Of a DNA stretch of 18,484 bases, positions 8,683 to 18,393 are shown piece after piece (the first letter of the stretch is position 1; each line of letters opens with the position of its first letter). The stretch lies in NCBI GenBank assembly GCA_900751785.1, contig CAADSM010000082.1, forward strand, positions 1-18,484. The letters are read 5' to 3'. The translations under genes and the position numbers were made by a program. The notes below the pieces were generated by a model. The model was not told the DNA's origin, made no database searches, and worked only from the letters and a program-made list of their open reading frames with translations. The stretch is from Lachnospiraceae bacterium. Its GTDB lineage: Bacteria > Bacillota > Clostridia > Lachnospirales > Lachnospiraceae.

Positions 8683-9784
8683 ACCTCACCTGCTGAAACT
8701 GCAGTCTGTTATAATCAGTATCCGGATCAATATAGTAGCGTTTTCCCCACGACGAAACAATAAATCTGCCATCCTCAGTCACCCCGGTCACCGTCATGGC
8801 ATGGCCACCATTAGCTTTAAAAACTGTATTTCCCGCTTCATCTTCAAGAATACAAGGTTCGATCGCTACTATAATCTGACCTTTATCAGCAATATCATTA
8901 TAGTTATCTGTGGTAACATCTATATAACATTCAACGTTTACATCAATACCATGCTCAGCAAGGAAATCTTCCCATATGTCCTTTCTCTCAGGTATATTTG
9001 TGCCTGATTTAGACTTTTTATCTTTATCGCAATATAAATCTACAATAATGGCGTTATAATTTAAATCCCCATCTTTATACATAGGAAATCCGAAAATTTC
9101 TTCAAATTCTTCTTCTCTGCCGACGAACTCCCAAAAAATAGTATTGCATAGAGCGACATAACCGCAGCCTTCCGAATTCAGTTCTATGAGCAGATCTCTT
9201 ATTTCCTGGTCACTATAATCAGGATAATACTTTCTTGCTATTTCTTGTATATCCTCATCCAGATATACCTTTTGAGCTGAACCCTGATCTCCCCCATACG
9301 AACCTTCATCATCAAAGGAGGGATTCACATCAGGCAGATTATTAACTGCTATTCTATGTAGATTTCTGCTTACAAGAAGATACCGGTTTACTGCCGTTCT
9401 TAAATTTCCACTAATATATCCCGATGTAAAAAGCCCTCGTCCTGGACTGATCGTTTCACTTAATTGATCGATAACTGAAATGAGAGAATTTATATTTTCG
9501 CATATGCTGTCTGTTCTGGCTTTATAATCTGCACTGACTTGATTTACATCCTCGAAAATCTCTTCAATCTGGCCTATTGTGGCGTTATTCTTGTCAATAA
9601 CTTTTTTATGGTACTCGTTAATATTGTCAATATAATTCTTAATGTCCAGGCTTCCGATCCATTCCTGGAAATCGTACCACCTGTCCCCAACCCAATCTGT
9701 AAAATCACACCATTTTTCATTTTCGACCTGCGACACAAGCGAAAGCAATTCCTGCCGGGCTGCTTCTGAAAAATCTCTTTCCAC
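8675..9784 (-). CDS. Effector-like protein: N-terminal helical region plus C-terminal papain/C39-like cysteine peptidase domain
   Basis: The 369-aa protein has no signal peptide. Residues 1-145 are predicted mainly helical and coiled-coil (DFTDWVGDRWYDFQEWIG at 27-44, then heptad-like segments), like a short LXG-type module. A Gly/Asp/Ser-rich linker (~155-170) leads to a C-terminal papain-fold-like domain: Cys207 in SEGCGYVALCNTI, His328 in NGGHAMTVTGV, and SSWGKRYYID at 344-353. His328 and Ser344 are 16 residues apart, the same as His159-Asn175 in papain, so SSWG matches NSWG with Ser in place of Asn. The start is a GTG with AAAGGAGAG about 8-10 nt upstream; TAA lies just upstream in frame. 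It follows two small helical genes and overlaps a lipoprotein gene, as in T7SSb effector operons. It could instead be a non-toxic exported peptidase. Confidence 0.8.
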   Translation of the reverse strand: MERDFSEAARQELLSLVSQVENEKWCDFTDWVGDRWYDFQEWIGSLDIKNYIDNINEYHKKVIDKNNATIGQIEEIFEDVNQVSADYKARTDSICENINSLISVIDQLSETISPGRGLFTSGYISGNLRTAVNRYLLVSRNLHRIAVNNLPDVNPSFDDEGSYGGDQGSAQKVYLDEDIQEIARKYYPDYSDQEIRDLLIELNSEGCGYVALCNTIFWEFVGREEEFEEIFGFPMYKDGDLNYNAIIVDLYCDKDKKSKSGTNIPERKDIWEDFLAEHGIDVNVECYIDVTTDNYNDIADKGQIIVAIEPCILEDEAGNTVFKANGGHAMTVTGVTEDGRFIVSSWGKRYYIDPDTDYNRLQFQQVRYD

Positions 9785-9816
9785 GGCGTCATCTCTCCTT
9801 TATATAGATATATAGA

Positions 9817-10101
9817 CTAAAATAAATACGAATCTGCTTTATCAACAGCATCGATCATACAGTTGCAGATCCTTTTCATATCAGATGAAATTGTTTGAAT
9901 CTGCCCTTCCAGCTGCTGAGCGCACAAGACATAAGCATTGACAGCTTCCGACATTTCTCCTTCCAGTATTGCAGTATCATTAATTGTTTTTAAAATCGAT
10001 ATATATTCATCTAAAATCGCTTCTAATGAAGCCGCGCGCCTGCAGCAGGTATCTCCCACAGAAACAACATAGTCATCATTAATAATTAAATCTGCGTCCA
10101 T
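9817..10101 (-). CDS. Small helical protein, candidate LXG-effector partner (Lap-like)
   Basis: This 94-aa protein has no signal peptide and appears almost wholly helical. A CC pair lies near residues 19-20 and the second half is heptad-like (AYVLCAQQLEGQIQTISSDM). GAGGAAAG lies 3 nt ahead of the ATG. It starts 28 nt after the previous gene and ends 32 nt before the effector-like gene, so all are probably one transcript. Family knowledge: LXG toxins of type VIIb systems are preceded by one or two small alpha-helical proteins (Lap1/DUF3130, Lap2/DUF3958) that bind the LXG domain and are needed for export. Size, shape and position fit, but I cannot assign a specific Pfam family. Confidence 0.75.
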   Translation of the reverse strand: MDADLIINDDYVVSVGDTCCRRAASLEAILDEYISILKTINDTAILEGEMSEAVNAYVLCAQQLEGQIQTISSDMKRICNCMIDAVDKADSYLF

Positions 10102-10129
10102 AAACTTTCCTCTTTCTGATATTTACTAT

Positions 10130-10396
10130 TTACATGTTTGACGCGATCCTATCATCTGCGCCTGTCATACTTGCTTTTATATTTTCAAAAAAGCCAATCG
10201 AGTTTGTGATCAGAGTAATAAGACTTGCTTTAAGTGCAGAATAGCTTTGATCCACAGAATGAATAGCCTCTATTGATCTGCCGCCGCCAAGCATTTCTTC
10301 TGCCGAAACGTCTATATCCATACAAGTTACAAGAAGTTTTTGTAAATCTTTGATTCCATTTTCCAAATTATTTATGTTTACCTTTATTTCACTCAT
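10130..10396 (-). CDS. WXG100-like small protein (SACOL2603/DUF3130-type candidate)
   Basis: This 88-aa protein opens MSEIKVNINNL and continues as two predicted helices separated around the EMLGGGRS turn (res ~34-41). It ends FFENIKASMTGADDRIASNM, resembling the FxxxxxxxDxxxA tail of SACOL2603/TIGR04197-type T7SS-associated proteins. There is no WXG tripeptide at the turn; GGG takes its place. AAGGGAG lies about 6 nt before the ATG. As first gene of the cassette it would be the Lap1-type targeting partner of the downstream effector. The family call is by pattern, not by search. Confidence 0.75.
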   Translation of the reverse strand: MSEIKVNINNLENGIKDLQKLLVTCMDIDVSAEEMLGGGRSIEAIHSVDQSYSALKASLITLITNSIGFFENIKASMTGADDRIASNM

Positions 10397-10452
10397 CTTT
10401 TTCTCCCTTAAATATTTCTGATAATTAACATCTTTTCTCAGCTATTATCCAT

Positions 10453-10461
10453 ATTATCACA
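10453..10461 (-). promoter_or_regulatory. Possible extended -10 of the cassette promoter
   Basis: TGTGATAAT on the minus strand fits an extended -10 (TGN plus GATAAT). It lies about 55 nt upstream of the first cassette gene. No good -35 box stands 16-18 nt upstream, so the assignment is tentative. Confidence 0.35.
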
Positions 10462-10500
10462 CCTGGCCGCAAAAAAACATACTATTTATTCAAAAATCCA

Positions 10501-10540
10501 CAAATAAACTGGTTACTGTTCAGATTTTACTGTTTATTTG
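10501..10540. repeat. Inverted repeat upstream of the cassette
   Basis: CAAATAAAC (10501-10509) and GTTTATTTG (10532-10540) are perfect inverted partners around a 22-nt spacer. They lie just upstream of the possible promoter and could be an operator or mark the edge of the AT-rich block. Confidence 0.45.
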
Positions 10541-10588
10541 CAATATCAGTTAGTTAAGGATCAACAAAGGAAAAAATCAGAAGTGAAG

Positions 10589-10623
10589 GCAAAAATCTGC
10601 TGCTGTCAGCAGCAGATTTTTGC
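10589..10623. terminator. Long palindromic terminator after the Cof-type HAD gene
   Basis: Two 17-nt arms, GCAAAAATCTGCTGCTG (10589-10605) and its exact complement (10607-10623), flank one central base. The stem begins 2 bp after the HAD stop codon. A/T runs on both ends of the stem make it able to work in either direction, closing the beta-glucoside operon. Confidence 0.8.
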
Positions 10624-10625
10624 AT

Positions 10626-11464
10626 TTAGATCAGTCCCAGATAGGAAAACGCCTTCCACAGTCCGTCATATTCCACATCGTCCGTCACATAATCCGCCAT
10701 CGCCCGGATCTCTTCTCCGCCGTTTCCCATGGCAACCCCCACGCTGCTGTGCTGCAGCATGGGGATATCCACCCTGGCGTCTCCAAAAGCTATGGCATCC
10801 TCCGCAGAAGCGTTCAGATGGTCCAGAAGGATGTCCATGGCATATGCCTTATCAATATCCTTCAGCGCAAGATCCCCGAACAGCGCCGTCTCTCCCGCGC
10901 CACCCCACGTCCCTGCTTTCAGATCCGGGAACGCGGCTGCGGCGTCAGTATAATCCTGATACGCATTCAGGATGAAACTAATCTTGTTTACATCATCCCG
11001 GTAAAGCTCCGCGCCAAATATCATTTCCGGGAACGCATCCCTGACTGTCAGCATGCCGGATCCTTCCGCGCCCTTTCTCCGGCTGTACATCCGGATCACC
11101 GGCTCTCCGGCAGTCTCAAAATTCTCACTGCCGAAAAGTCCGGCATTACATTCCAGGTAGAACTCCAGCCCGCGCTCATGCAGCCAGTCCACGATCCGGC
11201 GGCACTCGCCGGCAGAAAGGCATCGGTGCATGAGCACCTGTCCGCTGTCCTCTACATAATTCCCGTTTCCTCCGATCATCCCGTCCAGACCTATATCCCA
11301 GATCTCAGAGTATACCTCCGCCCTGCTTCTTCCGGTGCAGATATAGACTTTATGTCCCTGCTGCCTGGCAAGGCGCACAGCCGCGGCGGCGCTTTCTGGA
11401 AGCCGCCCTTTATAATCGACAAGCGTGCCGTCCACATCAAGAAATATAATTTTTCTTCGCCCCA

Positions 11465-11465
<1 letters not shown>
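10626..11465 (-). CDS. Cof-type HAD-IIB sugar-phosphate phosphatase
   Basis: The 279-aa protein has FLDVDGTLVDY at the N-terminus (nucleophile Asp10, Asp12), CTGRSRAEV as motif II, a C2-type cap in the middle, and IAFGDARVDIPML as motif IV, typical of the Cof/YidA branch. Such enzymes dephosphorylate sugar phosphates or cofactors; here the likely client is a phosphosugar from beta-glucoside breakdown (inference). The ATG at 11465 overlaps the stop of the GH1 gene (TGATG) with AGGAG 5 nt upstream. An in-frame GTG immediately before it lies too close to that site. It is the last gene of the operon. Confidence 0.88.
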
Positions 11466-14715
<3,250 letters not shown>

Positions 14716-14821
14716 TTTCTTCTACCTCCTGCTGTTTATTTCCTAAATTACTTAAGTCATGCACCGCTTATACTGCAGCGCTGTATATCCCCGGTTCCTG
14801 CGCGCTCATCCCCGGAAATGG

Positions 14822-14872
14822 AAAACCTTCCACAACAGGTCTGCGCCGTGCGCAGATTCCTGTCATGGAAGG
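14822..14872 (-). terminator. Leader terminator ahead of the PTS gene
   Basis: ACCTTCCA (minus strand) pairs with TGGAAGGT, with inner pairings ACAGG/CCTGT and TCTGCGC/GCGCAGA, and is followed by TTTCC. Its 5' arm shares 5 nt with the 3' end of the RAT at 14869-14898, so the two structures exclude each other. Confidence 0.8.
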
Positions 14873-14898
14873 TAATGCCCGATCTGGTTACAATCCTT
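14869..14898 (-). promoter_or_regulatory. Ribonucleic antiterminator (RAT) overlapping the licT stop codon
   Basis: The minus-strand 30-mer begins AAGGATTGTAACC and ends GGGCATTACCTT, close to the BglG/LicT RAT pattern GGATTGTTACTG...CAGGCAAAACC. The licT stop TAA (14888-14890) lies inside it. LicT binding here would prevent the overlapping terminator and allow transcription of the PTS, GH1 and HAD genes. Confidence 0.82.
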
Positions 14899-15733
14899 CT
14901 CTTGTACATATTCGGTTAATATGAAGGAGCAGATAGAGTTTCTCTTCTTCTGAAAGATCTATCCTCAGCTTCCTGTGAAAATATCTGTCGATCAGCTCCA
15001 CACATGCCGCGATCTCCGGGAATTCTTCTCTCATCGACTTATACATGATCCCATTGTCGGAATCCAGTGTCTGATGTCCGGCGATCCGCTTGAGCAGGTA
15101 CATCAGATGTGAGGAATAGCGGGCAAAATTAAAAGAATTTCTTTCGATCAAGATCCCCATTTCATCCTCTACAATACTGATCGTATCTTCAAGTATATCA
15201 TCATACTGACTCTGCAGCTCTTCTGTCACATCGGTCCTGCTCTTAGAATTATAACGCGCATTCACGAAATTCATCGCAATGCCTGACGCTTCATTCTGAT
15301 TCAGCCTGACATGAAAACGGCGCTCAATCTGTTTTACGGCATATCTGCCTATTTTAGCCTCTGCGGGAAAAGTCTGTTCCACTTCGTATATCAGCGGCAT
15401 CTGAACGTAAATTTCTTTCTTTGCTCTCTGAATACAGAAACTGATATGATCCGACATCGTCACGACCAGATTTGGATTCAATTCATATTTCAGTTCATTC
15501 CGGGCGATATCCACAAGCTTTGCCGTAAAATGGATCACCGTCTCCGGGATCTCGCTGAAAAGCCCGATATACTTCTGGTCGATATCATAAAACGTCCGTG
15601 TGATCAGATTCAGATCCTCAAGTTCGTAAGGCGTTTTAGGAAAACCAATCCCTTTTCCTGCCGCGATCAGTTCCTTCCCCTCTCCGTCAACACAGATTGC
15701 GAAATTATTATTCAGCTTTTTTATAACACGCAT
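14888..15733 (-). CDS. licT: BglG/LicT-family transcriptional antiterminator
   Basis: The 281-aa protein has an N-terminal CAT RNA-binding domain (MRVIKKLNNNFAIC, res 1-56) followed by PRD1 (~65-170) and PRD2 (~171-281). Family knowledge: the PTS transporter phosphorylates PRD1 to inactivate, HPr phosphorylates PRD2 to activate, and the active dimer binds a RAT RNA. The histidines equivalent to LicT H100, H207 and H269 are His96 (MSDHISF), His209 (YSSHLMY) and His271 (LLLHINR). The position of LicT H159 is Asn155 (GIAMNFVNAR). The start is ATG 15733, preceded by GGAG 6 nt upstream; an in-frame TTG at 15745 is less likely. It sits between two RAT/terminator leaders and so probably controls itself and the transporter. 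Confidence 0.93.
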   Translation of the reverse strand: MRVIKKLNNNFAICVDGEGKELIAAGKGIGFPKTPYELEDLNLITRTFYDIDQKYIGLFSEIPETVIHFTAKLVDIARNELKYELNPNLVVTMSDHISFCIQRAKKEIYVQMPLIYEVEQTFPAEAKIGRYAVKQIERRFHVRLNQNEASGIAMNFVNARYNSKSRTDVTEELQSQYDDILEDTISIVEDEMGILIERNSFNFARYSSHLMYLLKRIAGHQTLDSDNGIMYKSMREEFPEIAACVELIDRYFHRKLRIDLSEEEKLYLLLHINRICTREGL

Positions 15734-15746
15734 CTTTGTCTCCAAT

Positions 15747-15818
15747 AAAAAAACTCCCTAAGGCATAAAACACGTCACTCTGCAAGTGACCAGTGTCATT
15801 AGTAATGCCTCAAAGAGT
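15747..15818 (-). terminator. Leader terminator ahead of licT
   Basis: On the minus strand ACTCTTTGAGGCAT (15805-15818) pairs over 14 positions, with three G-U pairs, with ATGCCTTAGGGAGT (15753-15766), directly followed by TTTTTT (15747-15752). An inner hairpin GTCACT/AGTGAC lies in the loop. The 5' arm lies wholly within the RAT at 15799-15828. Confidence 0.85.
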
Positions 15819-15828
15819 AACAACCTAA
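15799..15828 (-). promoter_or_regulatory. Ribonucleic antiterminator (RAT) of the licT leader
   Basis: The minus-strand 30-mer starts TTAGGTTGTTACTC and ends GAGGCATTACTAA, with TTAG/CTAA and CTC/GAG pairings and the RAT-like GTTACT...AGGCA core. It competes with the licT leader terminator, so licT is predicted to be autoregulated. Confidence 0.78.
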
Positions 15829-15856
15829 CCAACACATTTTTTATAACAAAACCAAT

Positions 15857-15862
15857 ATTATA
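15857..15862 (-). promoter_or_regulatory. Likely -10 box of the licT operon promoter
   Basis: A perfect TATAAT on the minus strand lies about 30 nt upstream of the RAT, placing the transcript start near 15850. The -35 region is poor (TTAGCT-like). This is what would be expected if an activator helps, but a weak promoter is equally possible. Confidence 0.5.
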
Positions 15863-15956
15863 TGTCTATTGTCATATCAGCTAAATTAAGGGAATTAATT
15901 TTAGTAAATTCACACAATAACTGTACACATATTTCCTGCATTTTCAGCAAGACAGC

Positions 15957-15991
15957 CACAGCCCGGAAGAACGTGTTTCCTCCGGGCTGTG
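15957..15991 (-). terminator. Hairpin after tpiA
   Basis: CACAGCCCGGA (15957-15967) pairs perfectly with TCCGGGCTGTG (15981-15991) around a 13-nt loop, 36 bp downstream of the tpiA stop. There is no T-run after it on the minus strand, so termination may be weak or the hairpin may stabilise the mRNA end. Confidence 0.6.
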
Positions 15992-16026
15992 CTCCTTACT
16001 CCATCTTATGACAGAAAATTATTGTA

Positions 16027-16776
16027 CTATTTGTAGTTTACGATCTTGCCGAAATCAGCTTTGAGAGAAGCGCCTCCTACCAGGCCGCCGTCGATGTCAG
16101 CCTGTGCGAACAGCTCTGCCGCATTTCCTGCATTTACGGATCCGCCGTACTGGATGCGGATCGCCTCTGCTGTAGCCTCGTCATAAACCTCAGCCACACA
16201 CTCGCGGATGCCTTTGCACACTTCCTCAGCCTGCTCTGTTGTAGCAGTCTTGCCTGTTCCGATCGCCCAGATCGGCTCGTATGCAATGACCATTGTCTTC
16301 GCCTGGTCAGCTGTCACATTCTGCATGCCGACTTTCACCTGCTGACGGATGAAATCCATCGTCACGCCCTGCTCTCTCTGCTCCAGAGTCTCGCCGCAGC
16401 ACATGATCGGTGTGATGCCGTGCTCGAAAGCTTTGAGGACTTTCTTGTTTACATCCTCGTTTGTCTCTCCGAAATAATCTCTTCTCTCGGAATGTCCGAG
16501 AACAACGTACTTCACGCCGGCGTCTACGAGCATTGCCGGAGAGATCTCTCCTGTGTATGCTCCGCTCTCCTCAAAGTACATATTCTCAGCTCCTACCTGG
16601 ATGTTTGTTCCTTTTACAGCTTCAACGACCGGTACGATATCGATCGCCGGCACGCAGAACACTACGTCCACTTCCTCGTTTGCAACGAGCGGTTTTAATT
16701 CCTCAACGAGTGCAACCGCCTCGCTCGGAGTCTTGTTCATCTTCCAGTTGCCTGCAATGATTTTCTTTCTTGCCAT
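16027..16776 (-). CDS. tpiA: Triose-phosphate isomerase
   Basis: The enzyme interconverts dihydroxyacetone phosphate and glyceraldehyde-3-phosphate in glycolysis. The protein is complete at 249 aa. AGNWKMN carries Asn10 and Lys12, VLGHSERRD the electrophile His95, [15 protein letters not shown] the base Glu167, and YGGSVNAGN plus GLVGGASLK close the phosphate-binding site. The ATG is preceded by AGGAGA about 8 nt upstream. It is the third of the gap-pgk-tpiA series, separated from pgk by 254 bp that hold a structured repeat rather than an obvious terminator. gpmI, its usual neighbour in related genomes, is 8.3 kb downstream. Confidence 0.98.
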   Translation of the reverse strand: MARKKIIAGNWKMNKTPSEAVALVEELKPLVANEEVDVVFCVPAIDIVPVVEAVKGTNIQVGAENMYFEESGAYTGEISPAMLVDAGVKYVVLGHSERRDYFGETNEDVNKKVLKAFEHGITPIMCCGETLEQREQGVTMDFIRQQVKVGMQNVTADQAKTMVIAYEPIWAIGTGKTATTEQAEEVCKGIRECVAEVYDEATAEAIRIQYGGSVNAGNAAELFAQADIDGGLVGGASLKADFGKIVNYK

Positions 16777-16842
16777 TTTATTTTTCTCCTGAATAAATAG
16801 TTTAAAGTAATTAATTAAAGGTATCTTCCCTCAACTAACCTC

Positions 16843-16855
16843 GCGCTTATAGCGC
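16843..16855. repeat. Small palindrome at the edge of the pgk-tpiA spacer repeat
   Basis: GCGCTTATAGCGC has 5-bp arms (GCGCT/AGCGC) around TAT. It is part of the structured spacer between tpiA and pgk. Confidence 0.5.
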
Positions 16856-16896
16856 TCGCTAAGGTTCGGGAAGGACCTCGCACTAAGTTCATCCTG

Positions 16897-17032
16897 CGCC
16901 TTCGGCTTGGCTTCACTAAGCTTTGTCTGGTATGTTCGCCTTACTAGGCTCGAAAATACCTCGCCAAGTGCGCCGAACTAAGTAAACGCTAAGCTCAGCC
17001 TTCGCCTCCGGCTCGGCTTCACTAAGCTTTTT
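16897..17032. repeat. Diverged direct repeats in the pgk-tpiA spacer
   Basis: Two ~30-nt copies, 16897-16926 and 17003-17032, share the core GGCTTCACTAAGCTTT and a CGCCTNCGGCT start, differing at only a few positions, 106 bp apart. Between and around them lie several more CTAAG/CTAGG words. The right copy reaches the pgk stop codon (17031-17033). It looks like a dispersed intergenic repeat family; no terminator or small gene is visible in it. Confidence 0.6.
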
Positions 17033-18230
17033 ACTTATCGTTAGCTGCTGCTACGCCCGGCAGTTCCTTGCCTTCCAGGAACTCGAGAGAAGCGCCGCCG
17101 CCTGTAGAGATGTGTGTCATCTTGTCGCCGTATCCGAGCTGGTTTACAGCTGCTGCAGAATCGCCGCCGCCGATGATCGTGACCGCGTCTGTACTAGCCA
17201 GAGCCTCAGCAACTGCCTTTGTTCCTTCTGCAAACTTCGGCATCTCGAAGCATCCCATCGGTCCGTTCCATACAACTGTCTTCGCTGATTTCACAGCCTC
17301 AGCATACATCTTAGCTGTCTCCGGTCCGATATCAAGTCCCATCCAGCCGTCCGGGATCTCGCCCTGAGCGACTACCTGTGTATTTGCGTCATTTGAAAAT
17401 GCATCTGCGATGATCGTATCAACCGGAAGAAGAAGCTTCACGCCTTTCTCCTTTGCCTTCTCGATCATATCCAGGGCATACTGCAGATAATCTTCCTCAA
17501 GAAGGGACGTTCCTACATTTCCTCCCTGAGCCTTTGTGAATGTATAGCACATTCCACCGCCGATGATCAGAGTGTCAACCTTCTCAAGCAGGTTGTTGAT
17601 AACAGAAATCTTGCTGGAAACCTTGGAGCCGCCGAGGATAGCAACAAACGGTCTCTCCGGATTCTCAACAGCATTTCCAAGGAAATCGATCTCTTTCTGC
17701 ATAAGGTATCCCACTACCGCTGTGTCAACATACTGTGTCACACCTACATTGGAGCAGTGCGCTCTGTGAGCTGTACCGAATGCATCGTTTACAAATACGT
17801 CGCAGAGAGAAGCGAGCTCTTTGCTGAACGCCTCGCCGTTCTTTGTCTCTTCCGCTCTGTAGCGTGTATTCTCAAGAAGGACAACATCTCCGTCATTCAT
17901 AGCCTCAACGGCTGCTTTTGCGTTCGGTCCTACAACTTCCGGATCTGCTGCGAATTTTACTTCCTGTCCAAGGAGCTCGGAAAGTCTCACTGCAACCGGT
18001 GCAAGAGAAAGTTCCGGCTTCGGCTCTCCCTTCGGTTTGCCGAGGTGTGAGCAGAGGATCACTTTTCCTCCGTCAGCGATCAGTTTTTTGATCGTCGGAA
18101 GCGCTGCAACGATACGGTTCTCATCTGTGATCTTTCCGTCCTGGAGCGGCACGTTAAAGTCGCATCTCACAAGGACTCTTTTGCCTTTTACATTGATATC
18201 ATCTACTGATTTTTTGTTAAGTGCTGCCAT
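17031..18230 (-). CDS. pgk: Phosphoglycerate kinase
   Basis: The enzyme transfers phosphate from 1,3-bisphosphoglycerate to ADP in lower glycolysis. The protein is complete at 399 aa, normal for bacteria. VRCDFNVPL and SHLGKPKG form the 3-phosphoglycerate basic patch together with ENTRY and the FGTAHRAH segment. [35 protein letters not shown] and [15 protein letters not shown] form the nucleotide-binding half. AGGAGG lies 8 nt before the ATG at 18230. It follows gap, which ends in its own terminator, so pgk probably uses partial read-through or a promoter in 18231-18295 that I could not identify clearly. Confidence 0.98.
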   Translation of the reverse strand: MAALNKKSVDDINVKGKRVLVRCDFNVPLQDGKITDENRIVAALPTIKKLIADGGKVILCSHLGKPKGEPKPELSLAPVAVRLSELLGQEVKFAADPEVVGPNAKAAVEAMNDGDVVLLENTRYRAEETKNGEAFSKELASLCDVFVNDAFGTAHRAHCSNVGVTQYVDTAVVGYLMQKEIDFLGNAVENPERPFVAILGGSKVSSKISVINNLLEKVDTLIIGGGMCYTFTKAQGGNVGTSLLEEDYLQYALDMIEKAKEKGVKLLLPVDTIIADAFSNDANTQVVAQGEIPDGWMGLDIGPETAKMYAEAVKSAKTVVWNGPMGCFEMPKFAEGTKAVAEALASTDAVTIIGGGDSAAAVNQLGYGDKMTHISTGGGASLEFLEGKELPGVAAANDK

Positions 18231-18295
18231 TTCTATAGCCTCCTGATACTTTTTAAACCGGCAGTGCAGAAAATATTCTCCCCTGCATGCCCTCC

Positions 18296-18332
18296 AAAAA
18301 AACAGGATCCGGTCCTACAATAAGACCGGACC
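18296..18332 (-). terminator. Rho-independent terminator after gap
   Basis: On the minus strand GGTCCGGTC pairs with GACCGGATCC (one mismatch) around a 9-nt loop, followed by TGTTTTTTT. It stands between gap and pgk, separating their expression at least in part. Confidence 0.85.
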
Positions 18333-18393
18333 CCATTGTGAGTCAATTATTCAGAATCATCATCTGAGCGCTTGTCCTCATTCGCAAAATGAA

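Noticed and set aside
9574..9792. ATG at 9792 close to AAAGGAGAG, opening a 72-codon frame (MTPWKEIF...)
   Set aside because: The SD-to-ATG spacing is only 2 nt and the frame ends early inside the effector gene. The GTG at 9784 opens the long conserved-looking frame, so the ATG is a shadow.
16897..17032. CRISPR-like repeats
   Set aside because: There are only two diverged copies, 106 bp apart, with no regular spacers and no cas genes.
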